Shown: positions 27,311 through 37,023, counted from the stretch's first letter. The stretch: DNA of 64,000 nt from Pseudomonas sp. RIT-PI-q (GCF_001297125.1 NZ_LHPC01000020.1:1-64000); one strand, 5' to 3'. Notes: generated from the sequence alone by a model not told the origin. Translations and numbers: made by a program.

Positions 27311-28189
27311 TTACGTAGAAGATGCTGCCGCGCGAAGCGACGCCCCGAAGATACGGACGGCCTCCTTCATGGCCTGATCCCGTACGCGGGTATAGACCGC
27401 TATCTCGATACCAGGAAGCGCAGGCAAACCCAGCTTGCTCCCCACTTCGACCGACCGCGATGGACGCCCTTTGAGGGTCATTGGCGCAACGGCCATTGCA
27501 GCCATCACTGCCGCCCCGACAGTCGTGATACCGCCGCCCACAAACACTTCGGTCCAGGCGATCCCTGACTCATCAAGCGCCTTCAGCGCACTGGCGCGCA
27601 CACCGCAAGGCGCGGAGAGCGAAGCAATCCGCAGCGGCTCCGACGGGTTATGCACCCACAGCGGGGATGCAAACCATCCGCAGGCCTCTTCAAACAATTT
27701 TTCCGCGTCGTTGCGCGTGGTATCCAGCCTGGCGAAGGCCGCATCGAGTTCACCGACATCATAGGCGGCCAGCATTTCGCTTGATGCACCGATGCGCACT
27801 TCGACACGCAACGACGGATCGTGCCGGGAAACAAGCTCAAGCAGCGGGATGAGATCGTCAGTAGCGGTGTGATCAATCAAGCCGATTCGCAACCGTCGCT
27901 GCGGCTTCATATCGAGACCGACCGCTCGATCATTGGCGTTCAAAAGCTCTCGCGCCGCGATCAGAAACTGAGCGCCCTCGGCGGACAGCTTGACGCGTCT
28001 GGGCGTGCGCTCCAGCAGCCGTTTTCCGAGGCGCTTTTCGAGTCGTTTGAGTTTCAGACTGATCGCCGACTGGGTGGATTCGAGCACTTCAGCTGCCCGC
28101 GTAAAGCTGCTCATTTCGGCAACCAGCACGAAGGCCTGCACGGCATCCAGATCCAGCAACCGCCGGATCGGCAGGGGCTCGGCACTCAT
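27311..28189 (-). CDS. LysR-type regulator
   Basis: The product is 292 aa. The winged helix is SFTRAAEVLESTQSAISLKL; the effector domain starts RRLRIGLIDHTATDDLIP. ATG at 28189 has AGAGGTGA 6 nt upstream. It is divergent from the tautomerase/decarboxylase-like pair at 28346-29587, the probable target. Confidence 0.9.
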   Translation of the reverse strand: MSAEPLPIRRLLDLDAVQAFVLVAEMSSFTRAAEVLESTQSAISLKLKRLEKRLGKRLLERTPRRVKLSAEGAQFLIAARELLNANDRAVGLDMKPQRRLRIGLIDHTATDDLIPLLELVSRHDPSLRVEVRIGASSEMLAAYDVGELDAAFARLDTTRNDAEKLFEEACGWFASPLWVHNPSEPLRIASLSAPCGVRASALKALDESGIAWTEVFVGGGITTVGAAVMAAMAVAPMTLKGRPSRSVEVGSKLGLPALPGIEIAVYTRVRDQAMKEAVRIFGASLRAAASST

Positions 28190-28345
28190 AACAATCACCT
28201 CTCAGACCAAGGGGCCGCACTCGCCATGAGTGCTGGTTTGACGTCGATAGATTAACAATTGTCATTACAGAAATATCCTGTGATTTCTGTTTTTAATGAT
28301 TTGAGCGACTTAGCATTGACTCCAACAACTGCTGGAGAACTCACC

Positions 28346-28744
28346 ATGCCAATGACCCACATCTCCATGCGCAAAGGCAAGCCGCCAGCCTACCGCGCCG
28401 CCGTCCTCGAAGGCATTCATGCCGCACTGCATCAGACCTTGGGTGTGCACCCGCAAGCGTATTTCATGTCGGTGACGGAGCACGACGACGCCGACTTTCG
28501 TGTCAACACCACTTACCCGTTTACCCGTAGCCCGGACGTCCTGCTGATACAGATCACGTTGACCGAGGGCCGGTGCGCCGAGGAAAAGCAGCGGTTCTAC
28601 CAGGACCTGGCTCAGCGTCTTGCCATTGCCCCCGGCGTCAACCCGGCAGATGTCTTCATCAACCTCATCGAAGTGGCCAGTGAGAACTGGTCACCCGGCA
28701 ACGGCATGGCGGGTCGAATCCCTGTCGCAACAGCAAATTCATAA
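28346..28744 (+). CDS. Tautomerase-superfamily protein
   Basis: The product is 132 aa. After removal of Met1 the chain starts with Pro, the catalytic base of the tautomerase/MSAD/cis-CaaD superfamily (MPMTHISMRKGKPPAYRAAV). HQTLGVHPQAYFMSVTEHD and the length place it in the Tautomerase_2-type group. GGAG lies 8 nt before the ATG; a frame open from 28259 is rejected as it would hide the proline. It is co-directional with the acetoacetate-decarboxylase-like gene 30 nt downstream, so both may act on a beta-keto or unsaturated acid. Confidence 0.82.
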   Translation: MPMTHISMRKGKPPAYRAAVLEGIHAALHQTLGVHPQAYFMSVTEHDDADFRVNTTYPFTRSPDVLLIQITLTEGRCAEEKQRFYQDLAQRLAIAPGVNPADVFINLIEVASENWSPGNGMAGRIPVATANS

Positions 28745-28774
28745 TCCACTTTTTTATTTGATCCGGAGACATTC

Positions 28775-29587
28775 ATGACCCAGTCCTACACAACCCCCCT
28801 CACACCTCGCGGCCTGTCCAGCATTGCCCCTCCTCCGCCATGGCACTACTCCGGTGACTTTTTGGTGGTGGAGTTCTGGGCGGATCCCATCGCGGTGGCC
28901 AATACGCTGCCTGCCGGATTGACGGTCGATAGCGCGTCGCCAGGCCATGCATCCGCCGTGTTTGTGGATTGGCAGTTCACGGGTGAAAACGATGAACTGC
29001 TGGATCCGGCCAGATACCAATATCGCGAATTTTTTATCCTGCTGGACGCTTTGCACGAAGGGCAGCCGGTTTCATATTGCCCCTACATCTTCGTCGACAA
29101 TGATTCCGCCTTGATGCGCGGCCTCATCCAGGGCTTCCCAAAGCGACTCGGTGCTGTCCACCAAACGCGCACGTTCTCGGCGCCCAGCCGTGCGGCGGCT
29201 CAAGTAGAACCAGGCGCGCGTTTTGCCGCGACGGCATCAACGGCCGGTCAGCGAATCGCGCGTGGAGAGGTCCAGCTCCAACACAAAATTGACGACGTTT
29301 CCAAACTCGGCTTCGGCGCGCGCCCCTTGATCAATTTGCGCCACTTTCCGCGTCTCGCGACAGGGCAGCATAACGATCCGGCCGTGCATGAGCTGGTTGT
29401 GTCGGTCATGGACAATCCCAACATTGTCGACGCGTGGGCAGGCGAAGGGAACCTGGTCTTTCCCCAGGCGGAAGGCGAAGAGGTTTCCGATCTTGCACCC
29501 ACTCGCGTAGGCGCGGGTTTCAGAGCCTCGATGTCTTACACCGTAACGGATCTCAAGGCGCTGCCGAACGCCACCATCGAACGCTAA
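28775..29587 (+). CDS. Acetoacetate decarboxylase-family protein
   Basis: The product is 270 aa. The fold's signature is around LIQGFPKRLGAVHQTRTF, where the lysine of GFPK corresponds to the Schiff-base lysine of acetoacetate decarboxylase. The N-terminal half (WADPIAVANTLPAGLTV) and SYCPYIFVDND also fit. Family members are decarboxylases, aldolase-dehydratases or unknown. GGAG precedes the ATG by 7 nt. Paired with a tautomerase and a divergent LysR, it suggests a small catabolic unit for a beta-keto acid. Confidence 0.85.
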   Translation: MTQSYTTPLTPRGLSSIAPPPPWHYSGDFLVVEFWADPIAVANTLPAGLTVDSASPGHASAVFVDWQFTGENDELLDPARYQYREFFILLDALHEGQPVSYCPYIFVDNDSALMRGLIQGFPKRLGAVHQTRTFSAPSRAAAQVEPGARFAATASTAGQRIARGEVQLQHKIDDVSKLGFGARPLINLRHFPRLATGQHNDPAVHELVVSVMDNPNIVDAWAGEGNLVFPQAEGEEVSDLAPTRVGAGFRASMSYTVTDLKALPNATIER

Positions 29588-29665
29588 AAAATAGCAGGCG
29601 CATTGCGGCTGAGCGCGTTGCTCAGCCGTTTCGCCCAGACGGTTGATAAAACGTCAGTGAGACGA

Positions 29666-31072
29666 TCAAGTCGACTGGATGCGTCGCATCAACGCGGCAG
29701 TGCTGCGCGGCCAGCCCACGCGGCCGAACCACGCGCCGCCAGCGATCGCACCGGTAATGACGAGGCCGAACACCACAAATGCTGCGCCCTGCGCAACGAA
29801 CACATGCACCAGATCACCGCCCCAACGCAAGGCAAGCCATCCCCCGAGGCCAGCCACAACCAGCCGCGCGAGGTTGCCTGTCACAGGCCAAAACAGACGC
29901 CCTGCCCCTTGCGACGCGAAATGCAGCACCTGCCCGAGACCAAAGAAGCCGTAGAGCGGCCCGACCGTTTGCAAATACTGGGTCCCTGTCTTGAGCATGT
30001 CAGGCTCGTTGCCGAACAGCATCAGCCAGGCGTGCGGGAAGAACGCCGCTGCCAGACCGATCGCTTCGGTGATTAAAAAGACCATGATGGCGCCCACCCA
30101 TGCAGCCTTGAGGGCGCGTTCACGGTTGCCGGCACCGATGCAGGTACCGACCATCGCCAGCAGCGGTGCACCAAAGCCAAACGCCAGCGGCACCAGCAGA
30201 TATTCAAGGCGTGCCGCGGTGCCGTAGCCCGCCACCGCACCCGGCCCGAAATGTCCCGACAGCGCCGTCGCGATGCCGATCGACAAATTCGTGGCCGCTG
30301 TCCCAATCGCGCCAACGAGACCAATGCGCAAGATGTCGCGAAACAGCGGCCAACGAAACCGTACGCCCACCAGCCTCGGCTTGAGCAGGCTGCGCGGTGA
30401 ACGCAGGTACATCCAGAATGCGAGCGTTCCTCCAAGGTAATAAAGCAGCAGCGCCAGCGCGCCACCGGCAATGCCCATCCCCGGAACGGGGCCCCAGCCG
30501 AAAATGAGCAAGGGTGACAGCGGGATGAGTATCACCGCACTCGCGACAGTGACGTAGGCCGGCACCGCCATATTTCCGGTGCCGCGAATCACCGCCGCCT
30601 GCGAGTTGAACAGCCACACCAGCACGGAACCGGCAAATACCCAGTGCGAATAGACCAGCGCCGCATCAAGCGACGCGCCAGTACCGCCCATCTGCGCAAA
30701 CAACCACCGTCCGCCCAACAGCAGCGCCAACGTGAAGGCGAGTGCGAACCCGAGCGCAATCACTATCGCGTGAAGCACCAGTGCATCCGCATCATCACGG
30801 CGTTTTGCGCCAAGTGCCCGCGCAATCGACGAAGCAATGCCGCCGCCAATCGCGCCTGCAGAACTCATCTGCATCAGCATGACAATCGGAAACACCAGCG
30901 CCATCGCGGCTAGCGAATCAGTGCCGAGCTTGGCGACAAAATAGGTTTCGATCAGTCCGATCGAGGCCTGGACAATCATCACCACCACATTGGGCGCCGC
31001 CAGGCGCAGAACGGTTGGGACGATCGGCGCTTCGAGCAGAAGCCGCGTGCGAGGATCGATCGTGGCACTCAT
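29666..31072 (-). CDS. MATE-family efflux transporter
   Basis: The product is 468 aa with 12 spans in two halves: LRLAAPNVVVMIVQASIGLI and ILRIGLVGAIGTAATNLSIG open the halves, and GTGNMAVPAYV and GAGNRERAL are MatE repeats. ATG overlaps the stop of the CoA-transferase gene as ATGA, so it belongs to the leftward CoA-catabolism operon. An efflux pump in this place could export a toxic acid or intermediate. Confidence 0.9.
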   Translation of the reverse strand: MSATIDPRTRLLLEAPIVPTVLRLAAPNVVVMIVQASIGLIETYFVAKLGTDSLAAMALVFPIVMLMQMSSAGAIGGGIASSIARALGAKRRDDADALVLHAIVIALGFALAFTLALLLGGRWLFAQMGGTGASLDAALVYSHWVFAGSVLVWLFNSQAAVIRGTGNMAVPAYVTVASAVILIPLSPLLIFGWGPVPGMGIAGGALALLLYYLGGTLAFWMYLRSPRSLLKPRLVGVRFRWPLFRDILRIGLVGAIGTAATNLSIGIATALSGHFGPGAVAGYGTAARLEYLLVPLAFGFGAPLLAMVGTCIGAGNRERALKAAWVGAIMVFLITEAIGLAAAFFPHAWLMLFGNEPDMLKTGTQYLQTVGPLYGFFGLGQVLHFASQGAGRLFWPVTGNLARLVVAGLGGWLALRWGGDLVHVFVAQGAAFVVFGLVITGAIAGGAWFGRVGWPRSTAALMRRIQST

Positions 31073-32307
31073 TGTTTGCTTAACTGCTCGATCCCCCCGC
31101 GGCTCTTCAACTCGGCAAGCCGTGCCTCATCGAGCCCCAACTGACGCTTGAGAACTTCATCGGTGTGTTCACCCAGCATCGGCGCTGGACGCAGGTATTC
31201 AACCGGTGTGCCGGACAGTTTGATCGGGCTGCCGACGGTGACGAAGTCTGGCTTCAGCGGATGGGGAATGTTGACCAGCATGTTGCGCGCCTTCACCTGA
31301 GGCTCATCGAGTGCCTGGGCGATGCTGTTGATCGCGCCGACCGGAACGCCCTGCGGATGAATGCGTCCTACCCATTCATCGGCGGTGCCACAGAGGAAAT
31401 GCTGCGCCAGGATGGCAATGATCTGCTCCCGATTGGTGACCCTGTCAGCATTGCGCGTGAAGCGCGGGTCTTGAGGAAGGTCCGGCAGGCCGATTGCCTG
31501 GCACAGGTCGACAAACTGCGAATCGTTGCCGCAGGCAATAATGAAATCGCGATCGCTGGCGCGGAACACTTGATACGGCACGATATTGGCGTGAGCGTTA
31601 CCGTAACGCCCCGGCGGTTTACCGGAAGCCAGGTAGTTCTGGCTCTGGTTGCATAGCGTGGCAACCTGCACATCCAGCAGCGCCATGTCGACGTGCTGGC
31701 CCAGGCCAGTTTTCTCGCGACTGAGTAACGCAGCCTGAATGGCGACCGTCGAGTAAAGCCCCGTCATCAGGTCGGAGAACGCCACGCCTACTTTCTGCGG
31801 ACCGCCACCCGGCAAGTCATCACGCTCACCGGTGATGCTCATCAGTCCGCCGATGCCTTGAACGATGAAGTCATAGCCTGGCTCGGCAGCCCGAGGGCCT
31901 GTTTGCCCGAAACCCGTCACCGAGCAATACACCAATCGCGGATTGAGTTCGGACAGGGTTGCATAATCCAGCCCGTATTTTGCCAGTGAGCCGGCCTTGT
32001 AGTTTTCGATCAGCACGTCACAGCTGGAGGCCAAGGCACGCACGATCTCCTGGCCTTCGGGGCTGGCCAGGTTCAGCGCCACCGACAACTTGCCGCGGTT
32101 GGTCGACTGGTAATAAGAGGCTTCCTGAGTCGTCTCGTCATTCTGCCCCTTCATCCAGGGCGGGCCCCAGCCACGGGTATCATCACCCATGCCCGGCCGT
32201 TCGACCTTGATGACTTCAGCTCCCAGGTCGGCAAGGGTCTGGCCACACCAGGGGCCGGCCAGCACGCGGCTCAAATCGAGAACGCGGTATCCCGTTAAAG
32301 CACCCAT
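31069..32307 (-). CDS. CaiB/BaiF class III CoA-transferase
   Basis: The product is 412 aa. GYRVLDLSRVLAGPWCGQTL at the N-terminus, YYQSTNRGKLSVALNL, the catalytic aspartate region in VQIGG-like GIGGLMSITG and DMALLDVQ mark the formyl-CoA/carnitine CoA-transferase family. It would attach CoA to a carboxylic acid by transfer from another thioester. ATG has AAGGTGA upstream. It is third in the operon after the enoyl-CoA hydratase and hydroxyacyl-CoA dehydrogenase and overlaps the MATE gene by 4 nt. Confidence 0.92.
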   Translation of the reverse strand: MGALTGYRVLDLSRVLAGPWCGQTLADLGAEVIKVERPGMGDDTRGWGPPWMKGQNDETTQEASYYQSTNRGKLSVALNLASPEGQEIVRALASSCDVLIENYKAGSLAKYGLDYATLSELNPRLVYCSVTGFGQTGPRAAEPGYDFIVQGIGGLMSITGERDDLPGGGPQKVGVAFSDLMTGLYSTVAIQAALLSREKTGLGQHVDMALLDVQVATLCNQSQNYLASGKPPGRYGNAHANIVPYQVFRASDRDFIIACGNDSQFVDLCQAIGLPDLPQDPRFTRNADRVTNREQIIAILAQHFLCGTADEWVGRIHPQGVPVGAINSIAQALDEPQVKARNMLVNIPHPLKPDFVTVGSPIKLSGTPVEYLRPAPMLGEHTDEVLKRQLGLDEARLAELKSRGGIEQLSKQ

Positions 32308-32387
32308 TTCAAATCACCTTCTGTTTACGCATTCAGACGCGTTCAATAACCATTGCCAGCCCTTGGCCGACACTGCACGGGCGGTAC

Positions 32388-33917
32388 TCAGCTGAGTGTC
32401 GGTTCGAGGTGGCGCAGCGAAAGGCCCAGTGTTGCGCGCCGGCGCAACCACGGGCCGGGGCGGTAACGTGGATCGCCGGTCAACTCGGTCATGCGCTCAA
32501 GGATGGTCAGGAGACGTTTGGCGCCAACACTATCGCCCCACGCCAAAGGCCCCTGCGGATAACCCAGCCCCCGGCGCACGCCCTCTTCGAGGTCTTCGAC
32601 GGTGGCGATCCGTTGCTGGACGATGTCCCCGGCCAGGTTGACGATCATGGCCAGCACGCGCTGGGCGACGAAACCGACGCTGTCGTTGATCACGCTGACA
32701 CCGACACCATCGCGAGCCAGCAAGGCGTGTGCGGCATTGCGCATGTCGATTCGCGTGGCCGGCGTGAGCATCAGCGTGCGGTAGCGAGCGCTGTCGAGAA
32801 TCGGGTCGAGGCACACCGTGCGGGTCGGGTCGGTGGCAAAGCGCTCAGCGGCACTCGTGGCATCCAGACCGTAGGGCGCCAACAGACAAAGTGCTTCGCT
32901 GGACGGCGTAGTGCCCTGCTCCACTTGCGCACCCAACTGCTCCAACAAAGCAGTCAGGCGGGTGTGATCAGCCTCGTTTTCAGTACCGAGCCACACCGGC
33001 GGCAGCGCTTGCACGACCGGTACTGGCTGCGGCTGGGGTGCATCAACCATTTGGCCATCGGCGTAGCGATAAAAACCGCGTCCGACTTTGCGGCCGACGT
33101 AGCCAGCCTCAAGCATTTGCCGGGTCAGCGCTGCGGGGCGATAGCGAGGCTCCTGGTAAAACTGGTTATAGATCGATTCGATCACCGGGTGCGAGACATC
33201 CAGGGCGGTCAGGTCGAACAACTCCAGCGGCCCCATGCGAAAACCCAACCCCTCACGCAGGATTCGGTCGATCTCGGCGGGCTCGGTCACGCCCTCCTTG
33301 AGCATTTGCAGGGCTTCCGTGCTGTAGGCTCGTCCGGCATGGTTGATGATGAAACCTGGCGTGTCTTTGGCGCGAATACCGCAGTGGCCCATGCGTGCCG
33401 CCAACGCTTGCAGGCGATCACCCACCTGCCGGTCAGTGGCCAGGCCATCAATGACCTCCACCACTTTCATCAGTGGCACCGGGTTAAAGAAGTGGAAGCC
33501 GGCAACCCGCTCAGGTATCCGACAGAGTCGGGCGATACTGGTTACCGACAGCGAAGAGGTATTGGTTGCCAGCACACAGTCGTCAGCGACGACCGCTTCA
33601 AGTTCGGCGAGTAACGCCTGTTTGGCATCCAGGCGCTCGATGATGGCTTCGACGACCAGGTCGACGTCCTTGAGTTCGCTCAGCGAGGTGGCGACCTGAA
33701 TTCGATCGATTGCAACCTGGGCCGCGCTGCCCGCCAACTTGCCCTTGCTCACCAGCTTGTCGAGCGTGCGCTTGAGGCTGTCGCGGGCAGCCTGGGCGGC
33801 GCCTTCGCGATTATCGAACAGCAGGACATCAATACCGGCCAGCGCCGCAATTTGAGCGATGCCGCTGCCCATGACGCCCGCACCGACAATAGCGACGTGA
33901 TTGATCTCGTGTGTCAT
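32388..33917 (-). CDS. 3-Hydroxyacyl-CoA dehydrogenase (PaaH/PaaC-like)
   Basis: The product is 509 aa. A Rossmann domain opens with VGAGVMGSGIAQIAALAG; NTSSLSVTSIA and HFFNPVPLMKVVEV carry the active-site Ser and His. Two C-terminal helical domains follow (PGFIINHAGRAYSTEALQML and DSVGFVAQRVLAMIVN), giving the long two-domain form seen in phenylacetate and fatty-acid clusters. ATG at 33917 has GGGAGA 7 nt upstream within the tail of the hydratase gene. It oxidises the 3-hydroxyacyl-CoA made by that hydratase with NAD. Confidence 0.93.
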   Translation of the reverse strand: MTHEINHVAIVGAGVMGSGIAQIAALAGIDVLLFDNREGAAQAARDSLKRTLDKLVSKGKLAGSAAQVAIDRIQVATSLSELKDVDLVVEAIIERLDAKQALLAELEAVVADDCVLATNTSSLSVTSIARLCRIPERVAGFHFFNPVPLMKVVEVIDGLATDRQVGDRLQALAARMGHCGIRAKDTPGFIINHAGRAYSTEALQMLKEGVTEPAEIDRILREGLGFRMGPLELFDLTALDVSHPVIESIYNQFYQEPRYRPAALTRQMLEAGYVGRKVGRGFYRYADGQMVDAPQPQPVPVVQALPPVWLGTENEADHTRLTALLEQLGAQVEQGTTPSSEALCLLAPYGLDATSAAERFATDPTRTVCLDPILDSARYRTLMLTPATRIDMRNAAHALLARDGVGVSVINDSVGFVAQRVLAMIVNLAGDIVQQRIATVEDLEEGVRRGLGYPQGPLAWGDSVGAKRLLTILERMTELTGDPRYRPGPWLRRRATLGLSLRHLEPTLS

Positions 33918-33920
33918 CAA

Positions 33921-34703
33921 TCATTCTCCCGAGAAAATGGCTTTGCGTTTTTCCAGGAAGGCACGGGCCCCCTCTTTCTGGTCCCTGGAGTCGAACAGCA
34001 ACTGAAACGCCTTGCGCTCCAATGCCAGGGCGCTGTCCAGGGGCAGATCGGCACCGGCCAACATCACTTCCTTAATCTGCGCCACAGCCAGAGGCGGCAA
34101 GGCAGCTATTTCCGCCGCCAGCGCAAGCGCGCGTGGAATCGTTTGTTCATCGCTCACCATCTCGCTGATCATGCCCATGGCCAGCGCTTCCCGCGCCGCT
34201 ACCAGGCAGCCGGTCAGCGCAATACGCATGGCCTGGAACTTGCCGACGGCGCGAATCAGGCGCTGCGTACCACCGGCGCCCGGCATCAGGCCGAGCTTGA
34301 CTTCTGGCTGAGCGAAACGGGCCGATTGCCCGGCCACGATGATGTCGCAATGCATTGCCAACTCGCAGCCGCCACCGAGCGCGACCCCATTCACCGCAGC
34401 GATCACCGGTTTGGGGCAGCGGCTGATCGCCTCCCACAGGTACTCGGTGTGACGACGATACATCTCGATAGGGCTCGCATCGGCAAACTCGCGGATGTCT
34501 GCACCGGCAACAAAGCACTGCTCACCGCCGGTCAGGACGATTGCACGGACCCGATCATCGTCGGCCAGCGCGCGAAAAATCGTGGCCAATTGTTCGCGGA
34601 CTGCACCGTTAAGTGCATTCTTGACCTCGGGCCGATCAATTCGTACGACAGCGACGGCATCGTCACGGATGTGCAGATCCACTACCGATTCTCGGGAACC
34701 CAT
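33921..34703 (-). CDS. Enoyl-CoA hydratase/isomerase family (crotonase)
   Basis: The product is 260 aa. The two oxyanion-hole loops are seen as AGADIREFADAS and NGVALGGGCELAMHCD; the catalytic glutamates lie in LGLMPGAGGTQRL (P-G-A-G-G-T segment). AGAGGTAGG precedes the ATG. It is the first gene of the leftward operon whose promoter region contains the IclR-type dyad at 34721. It hydrates the enoyl-CoA formed by the acyl-CoA dehydrogenase from the rightward operon. Confidence 0.93.
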   Translation of the reverse strand: MGSRESVVDLHIRDDAVAVVRIDRPEVKNALNGAVREQLATIFRALADDDRVRAIVLTGGEQCFVAGADIREFADASPIEMYRRHTEYLWEAISRCPKPVIAAVNGVALGGGCELAMHCDIIVAGQSARFAQPEVKLGLMPGAGGTQRLIRAVGKFQAMRIALTGCLVAAREALAMGMISEMVSDEQTIPRALALAAEIAALPPLAVAQIKEVMLAGADLPLDSALALERKAFQLLFDSRDQKEGARAFLEKRKAIFSGE

Positions 34704-34720
34704 ACCTACCTCTCATTGTT

Positions 34721-34737
34721 GTTTCGCTATACGAAAC
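34721..34737. promoter_or_regulatory. IclR-type operator 1
   Basis: GTTTCGCTATACGAAAC is a 6-5-6 perfect dyad 18 bp upstream of the enoyl-CoA hydratase start. Its twin at 34883 shares the GTTTCG/CGAAAC arms, and the IclR regulator gene starts at 34942. This is a likely operator for the leftward operon. Confidence 0.75.
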
Positions 34738-34882
34738 TAGATACCGTATTTGTGATTAATCATAGATACGCATCCAAATCCCTGTAAACAGAAAATATTG
34801 ATCGTTACTTTTAACCTTTTATTTTCAATGACTTAGTGTTCAGTTTAGAAATCTATTGGCTTTTAAAGGTTCGACATTTATA

Positions 34883-34899
34883 GTTTCGCCTAGCGAAAC
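34883..34899. promoter_or_regulatory. IclR-type operator 2
   Basis: GTTTCGCCTAGCGAAAC is a 7-3-7 perfect dyad 42 bp upstream of the IclR gene. With the related site at 34721 it brackets the 238-bp divergent promoter region. Known IclR-family operators have this length and dyad form; binding here is inferred. Confidence 0.75.
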
Positions 34900-34941
34900 T
34901 TGATTTTATTTACTTGCATTTCCCAAAAGTGAGGTTCTACC

Positions 34942-35808
34942 ATGAGTCGCAACAAAGCCGACCAACCCGCTGCGGACACCACCAAAGGAACGGATGAAAT
35001 CGACTTGCTGAAGAAAGGCATGCTCGATCCCGCCAGCGCACTGAACGAGGACGAAAGTGGTGGCCAGTTCGTGACTGCACTGGCGCGAGGACTCGAATTG
35101 ATGAGGTGCTTCACGCCGCGCCAGAACGTGTTGGGCAATCAGGACCTGGCGCGAATGACCGGGCTGCCCAAACCGACCGTGACACGTCTGACCAATACGC
35201 TCATGCGCCTGGGCTGCCTCAAACGTGAAGTGCATTCGGGCAAGTATCAACTGGACGTCGGTGTGCTCGGTTTCGGCTACGCCATGTTGTCGAATCTGTC
35301 GATTCGCTCGCTGGCTCATCCGCTGATGGAGGAACTGGCCAATCATGCGCAGGCCGCCGTCGCGATGGCCGCCCGTGATCGACTGCAGATGGTTTACCTG
35401 GATGTCGTCCAGGGCAAAGGCAACACAACCATGCGGCGGCAGATCGGCAGCTACCTGCCCATGGCCCAAAGTTCGATGGGCCGTGCGTGCCTTGCAGCGA
35501 TGCCGGAAACCGAGCGGGAGTTTTTGCTCGACCACATTCGCCAGCGCGAAACGGAGCAATGGCCAGCCATCCGTAAGGGGCTGGACAAAGCATTCAGGGA
35601 TTTCTCCGACTACGGCTTCTGCCTGTCGATGGGAGAGTGGCACCGCGATGTGAACTCCGTTGCCGTGCCGTTGCTACACCCGCAGTTCGGGTTGCTGACC
35701 TTCAACTGCGGTGGACCGAGCTTCCAGCTTCCGCGGGAGCAACTCATGGACGATATCGGACCGCGTCTGATCGACATGGTCAACAACATTGGCGCCGCTG
35801 CTCGCTGA
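34942..35808 (+). CDS. IclR-family transcriptional regulator
   Basis: The product is 288 aa. A 40-residue polar N-terminal extension precedes the winged helix (FVTALARGLELMRCF ... LGNQDLARMTGLPKPTVTRL). The effector domain carries SYLPMAQSSMGRACLAAM near residue 170. GTGAGGT is the ribosome-binding site. It sits between divergent catabolic genes and starts the rightward unit with the acyl-CoA dehydrogenase; GTTTCG dyads flank its promoter. Confidence 0.92.
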   Translation: MSRNKADQPAADTTKGTDEIDLLKKGMLDPASALNEDESGGQFVTALARGLELMRCFTPRQNVLGNQDLARMTGLPKPTVTRLTNTLMRLGCLKREVHSGKYQLDVGVLGFGYAMLSNLSIRSLAHPLMEELANHAQAAVAMAARDRLQMVYLDVVQGKGNTTMRRQIGSYLPMAQSSMGRACLAAMPETEREFLLDHIRQRETEQWPAIRKGLDKAFRDFSDYGFCLSMGEWHRDVNSVAVPLLHPQFGLLTFNCGGPSFQLPREQLMDDIGPRLIDMVNNIGAAAR

Positions 35809-35868
35809 GGCAACGGAGTAACGGCGCCCTAAAACAATCGGCTCGCTGACGAGCCTCCAGGAGCGCCC

Positions 35869-37023
35869 ATGATCCGTGATACCGAAACGCTGCAGATTTT
35901 GGTGAATTCACTTCACCAGTTCGTCAACGAGGTGCTGATCCCCCGTGAAAACGAGGTCGCTGAAACTGACGCCATCCCGCACGATATCGTTGAGCAGATG
36001 CGGGAAATGGGCTTGTTCGGCCTGACGCTTCCGGAAGATTTCGGTGGTCTGGGTGTCACCATGGAAGAGGAAGTAAATATCGCTTTCGAACTGGGCCGGA
36101 CGTCACCGGCCTTTCGCTCCTACATCGGCACCAACAACGGCATCGGCTCCATCGGCATCCTCCTGGACGGCACCGAAGAACAGAAACATCACTACTTGCC
36201 CAGGCTCGCCAGTGGCGAACTGCTCAGCTCCTTCTGCCTGACCGAGCCAGACTCCGGCTCAGACGCAGCCTCGCTGAAAACCACCGCCGTGCGCGACGGT
36301 GACAGCTACATCCTCAATGGCACCAAACGCTTCATCACCAACGCACCGCATGCCAGCATCTACACGGTCATGGCACGCACCAACCCCGGGATCAAAGGTG
36401 CCGGCGGTATCAGTGCGTTTATTGTCGAGCGTGGCACGCCAGGCGTTTCCCTGGGCAAACCCGATCACAAAATGGGCCACAAAGGTGCGCACACCTGCGA
36501 CGTGATTTTCGAGAACGCGCGGATACCTGCCAGCCAATTGATCGGCGGCGTCGAAGGCGTCGGCTTCAAGACCGCGATGAAAGTTCTCGACAAGGGTCGC
36601 CTGCATATTGCAGCACTCAGTGTCGGCGCCGCAGAACGCATGCTCGACGATGCGTTGCATTACGCCCTTGAGCGTAAACAGTTTGGCCAGCCCATCGCCG
36701 AATTCCAGCTCATCCAGGCGATGCTCGCCGACAGCAAGGCTGAAATCTATGCAAGCCGCTGCATGGTGCTCGATGCCGCACGCAAACGCGACGAGGGTCG
36801 TAACGTCAGCACCGAAGCCTCCTGCGCCAAGATGTTCGCCACCGAAATGTGCGGGCGTGTCGCCGACCGTTGCGTGCAAATTCATGGCGGCGCCGGCTAT
36901 GTCAGCGAATACGCCATCGAGCGCTTCTACCGGGATGTTCGTCTGTTCCGCATTTATGAAGGCACCACCCAGATCCAACAGATCGTGATTGCCCGAAACA
37001 TGATCCGCGACGCCAGGCTCTGA
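35869..37023 (+). CDS. Acyl-CoA dehydrogenase
   Basis: The product is 384 aa. Family landmarks are GLFGLTLPEDFGGLG, FCLTEPDSGSDAASLKTTAV (FAD/substrate loop), RKQFGQPIAEFQLIQAMLAD and RIYEGTTQIQQIVIARNM, where the glutamate in YEGT is the catalytic base. It introduces the 2,3 double bond using FAD and an electron-transfer flavoprotein. ATG has CAGGAG 6 nt upstream. It lies 60 nt after the IclR gene and 55 nt before the AAHS transporter gene. Confidence 0.93.
   Translation: MIRDTETLQILVNSLHQFVNEVLIPRENEVAETDAIPHDIVEQMREMGLFGLTLPEDFGGLGVTMEEEVNIAFELGRTSPAFRSYIGTNNGIGSIGILLDGTEEQKHHYLPRLASGELLSSFCLTEPDSGSDAASLKTTAVRDGDSYILNGTKRFITNAPHASIYTVMARTNPGIKGAGGISAFIVERGTPGVSLGKPDHKMGHKGAHTCDVIFENARIPASQLIGGVEGVGFKTAMKVLDKGRLHIAALSVGAAERMLDDALHYALERKQFGQPIAEFQLIQAMLADSKAEIYASRCMVLDAARKRDEGRNVSTEASCAKMFATEMCGRVADRCVQIHGGAGYVSEYAIERFYRDVRLFRIYEGTTQIQQIVIARNMIRDARL

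Noticed and set aside
32409..33614. A 401-codon open frame on the plus strand opposite the 3-hydroxyacyl-CoA dehydrogenase gene.
   Set aside because: It is antisense to a secure gene, shows no domain or signal and arises from high-G+C codon bias. The same holds for the 455-codon frame at 54412-55779 opposite the HlyD gene.
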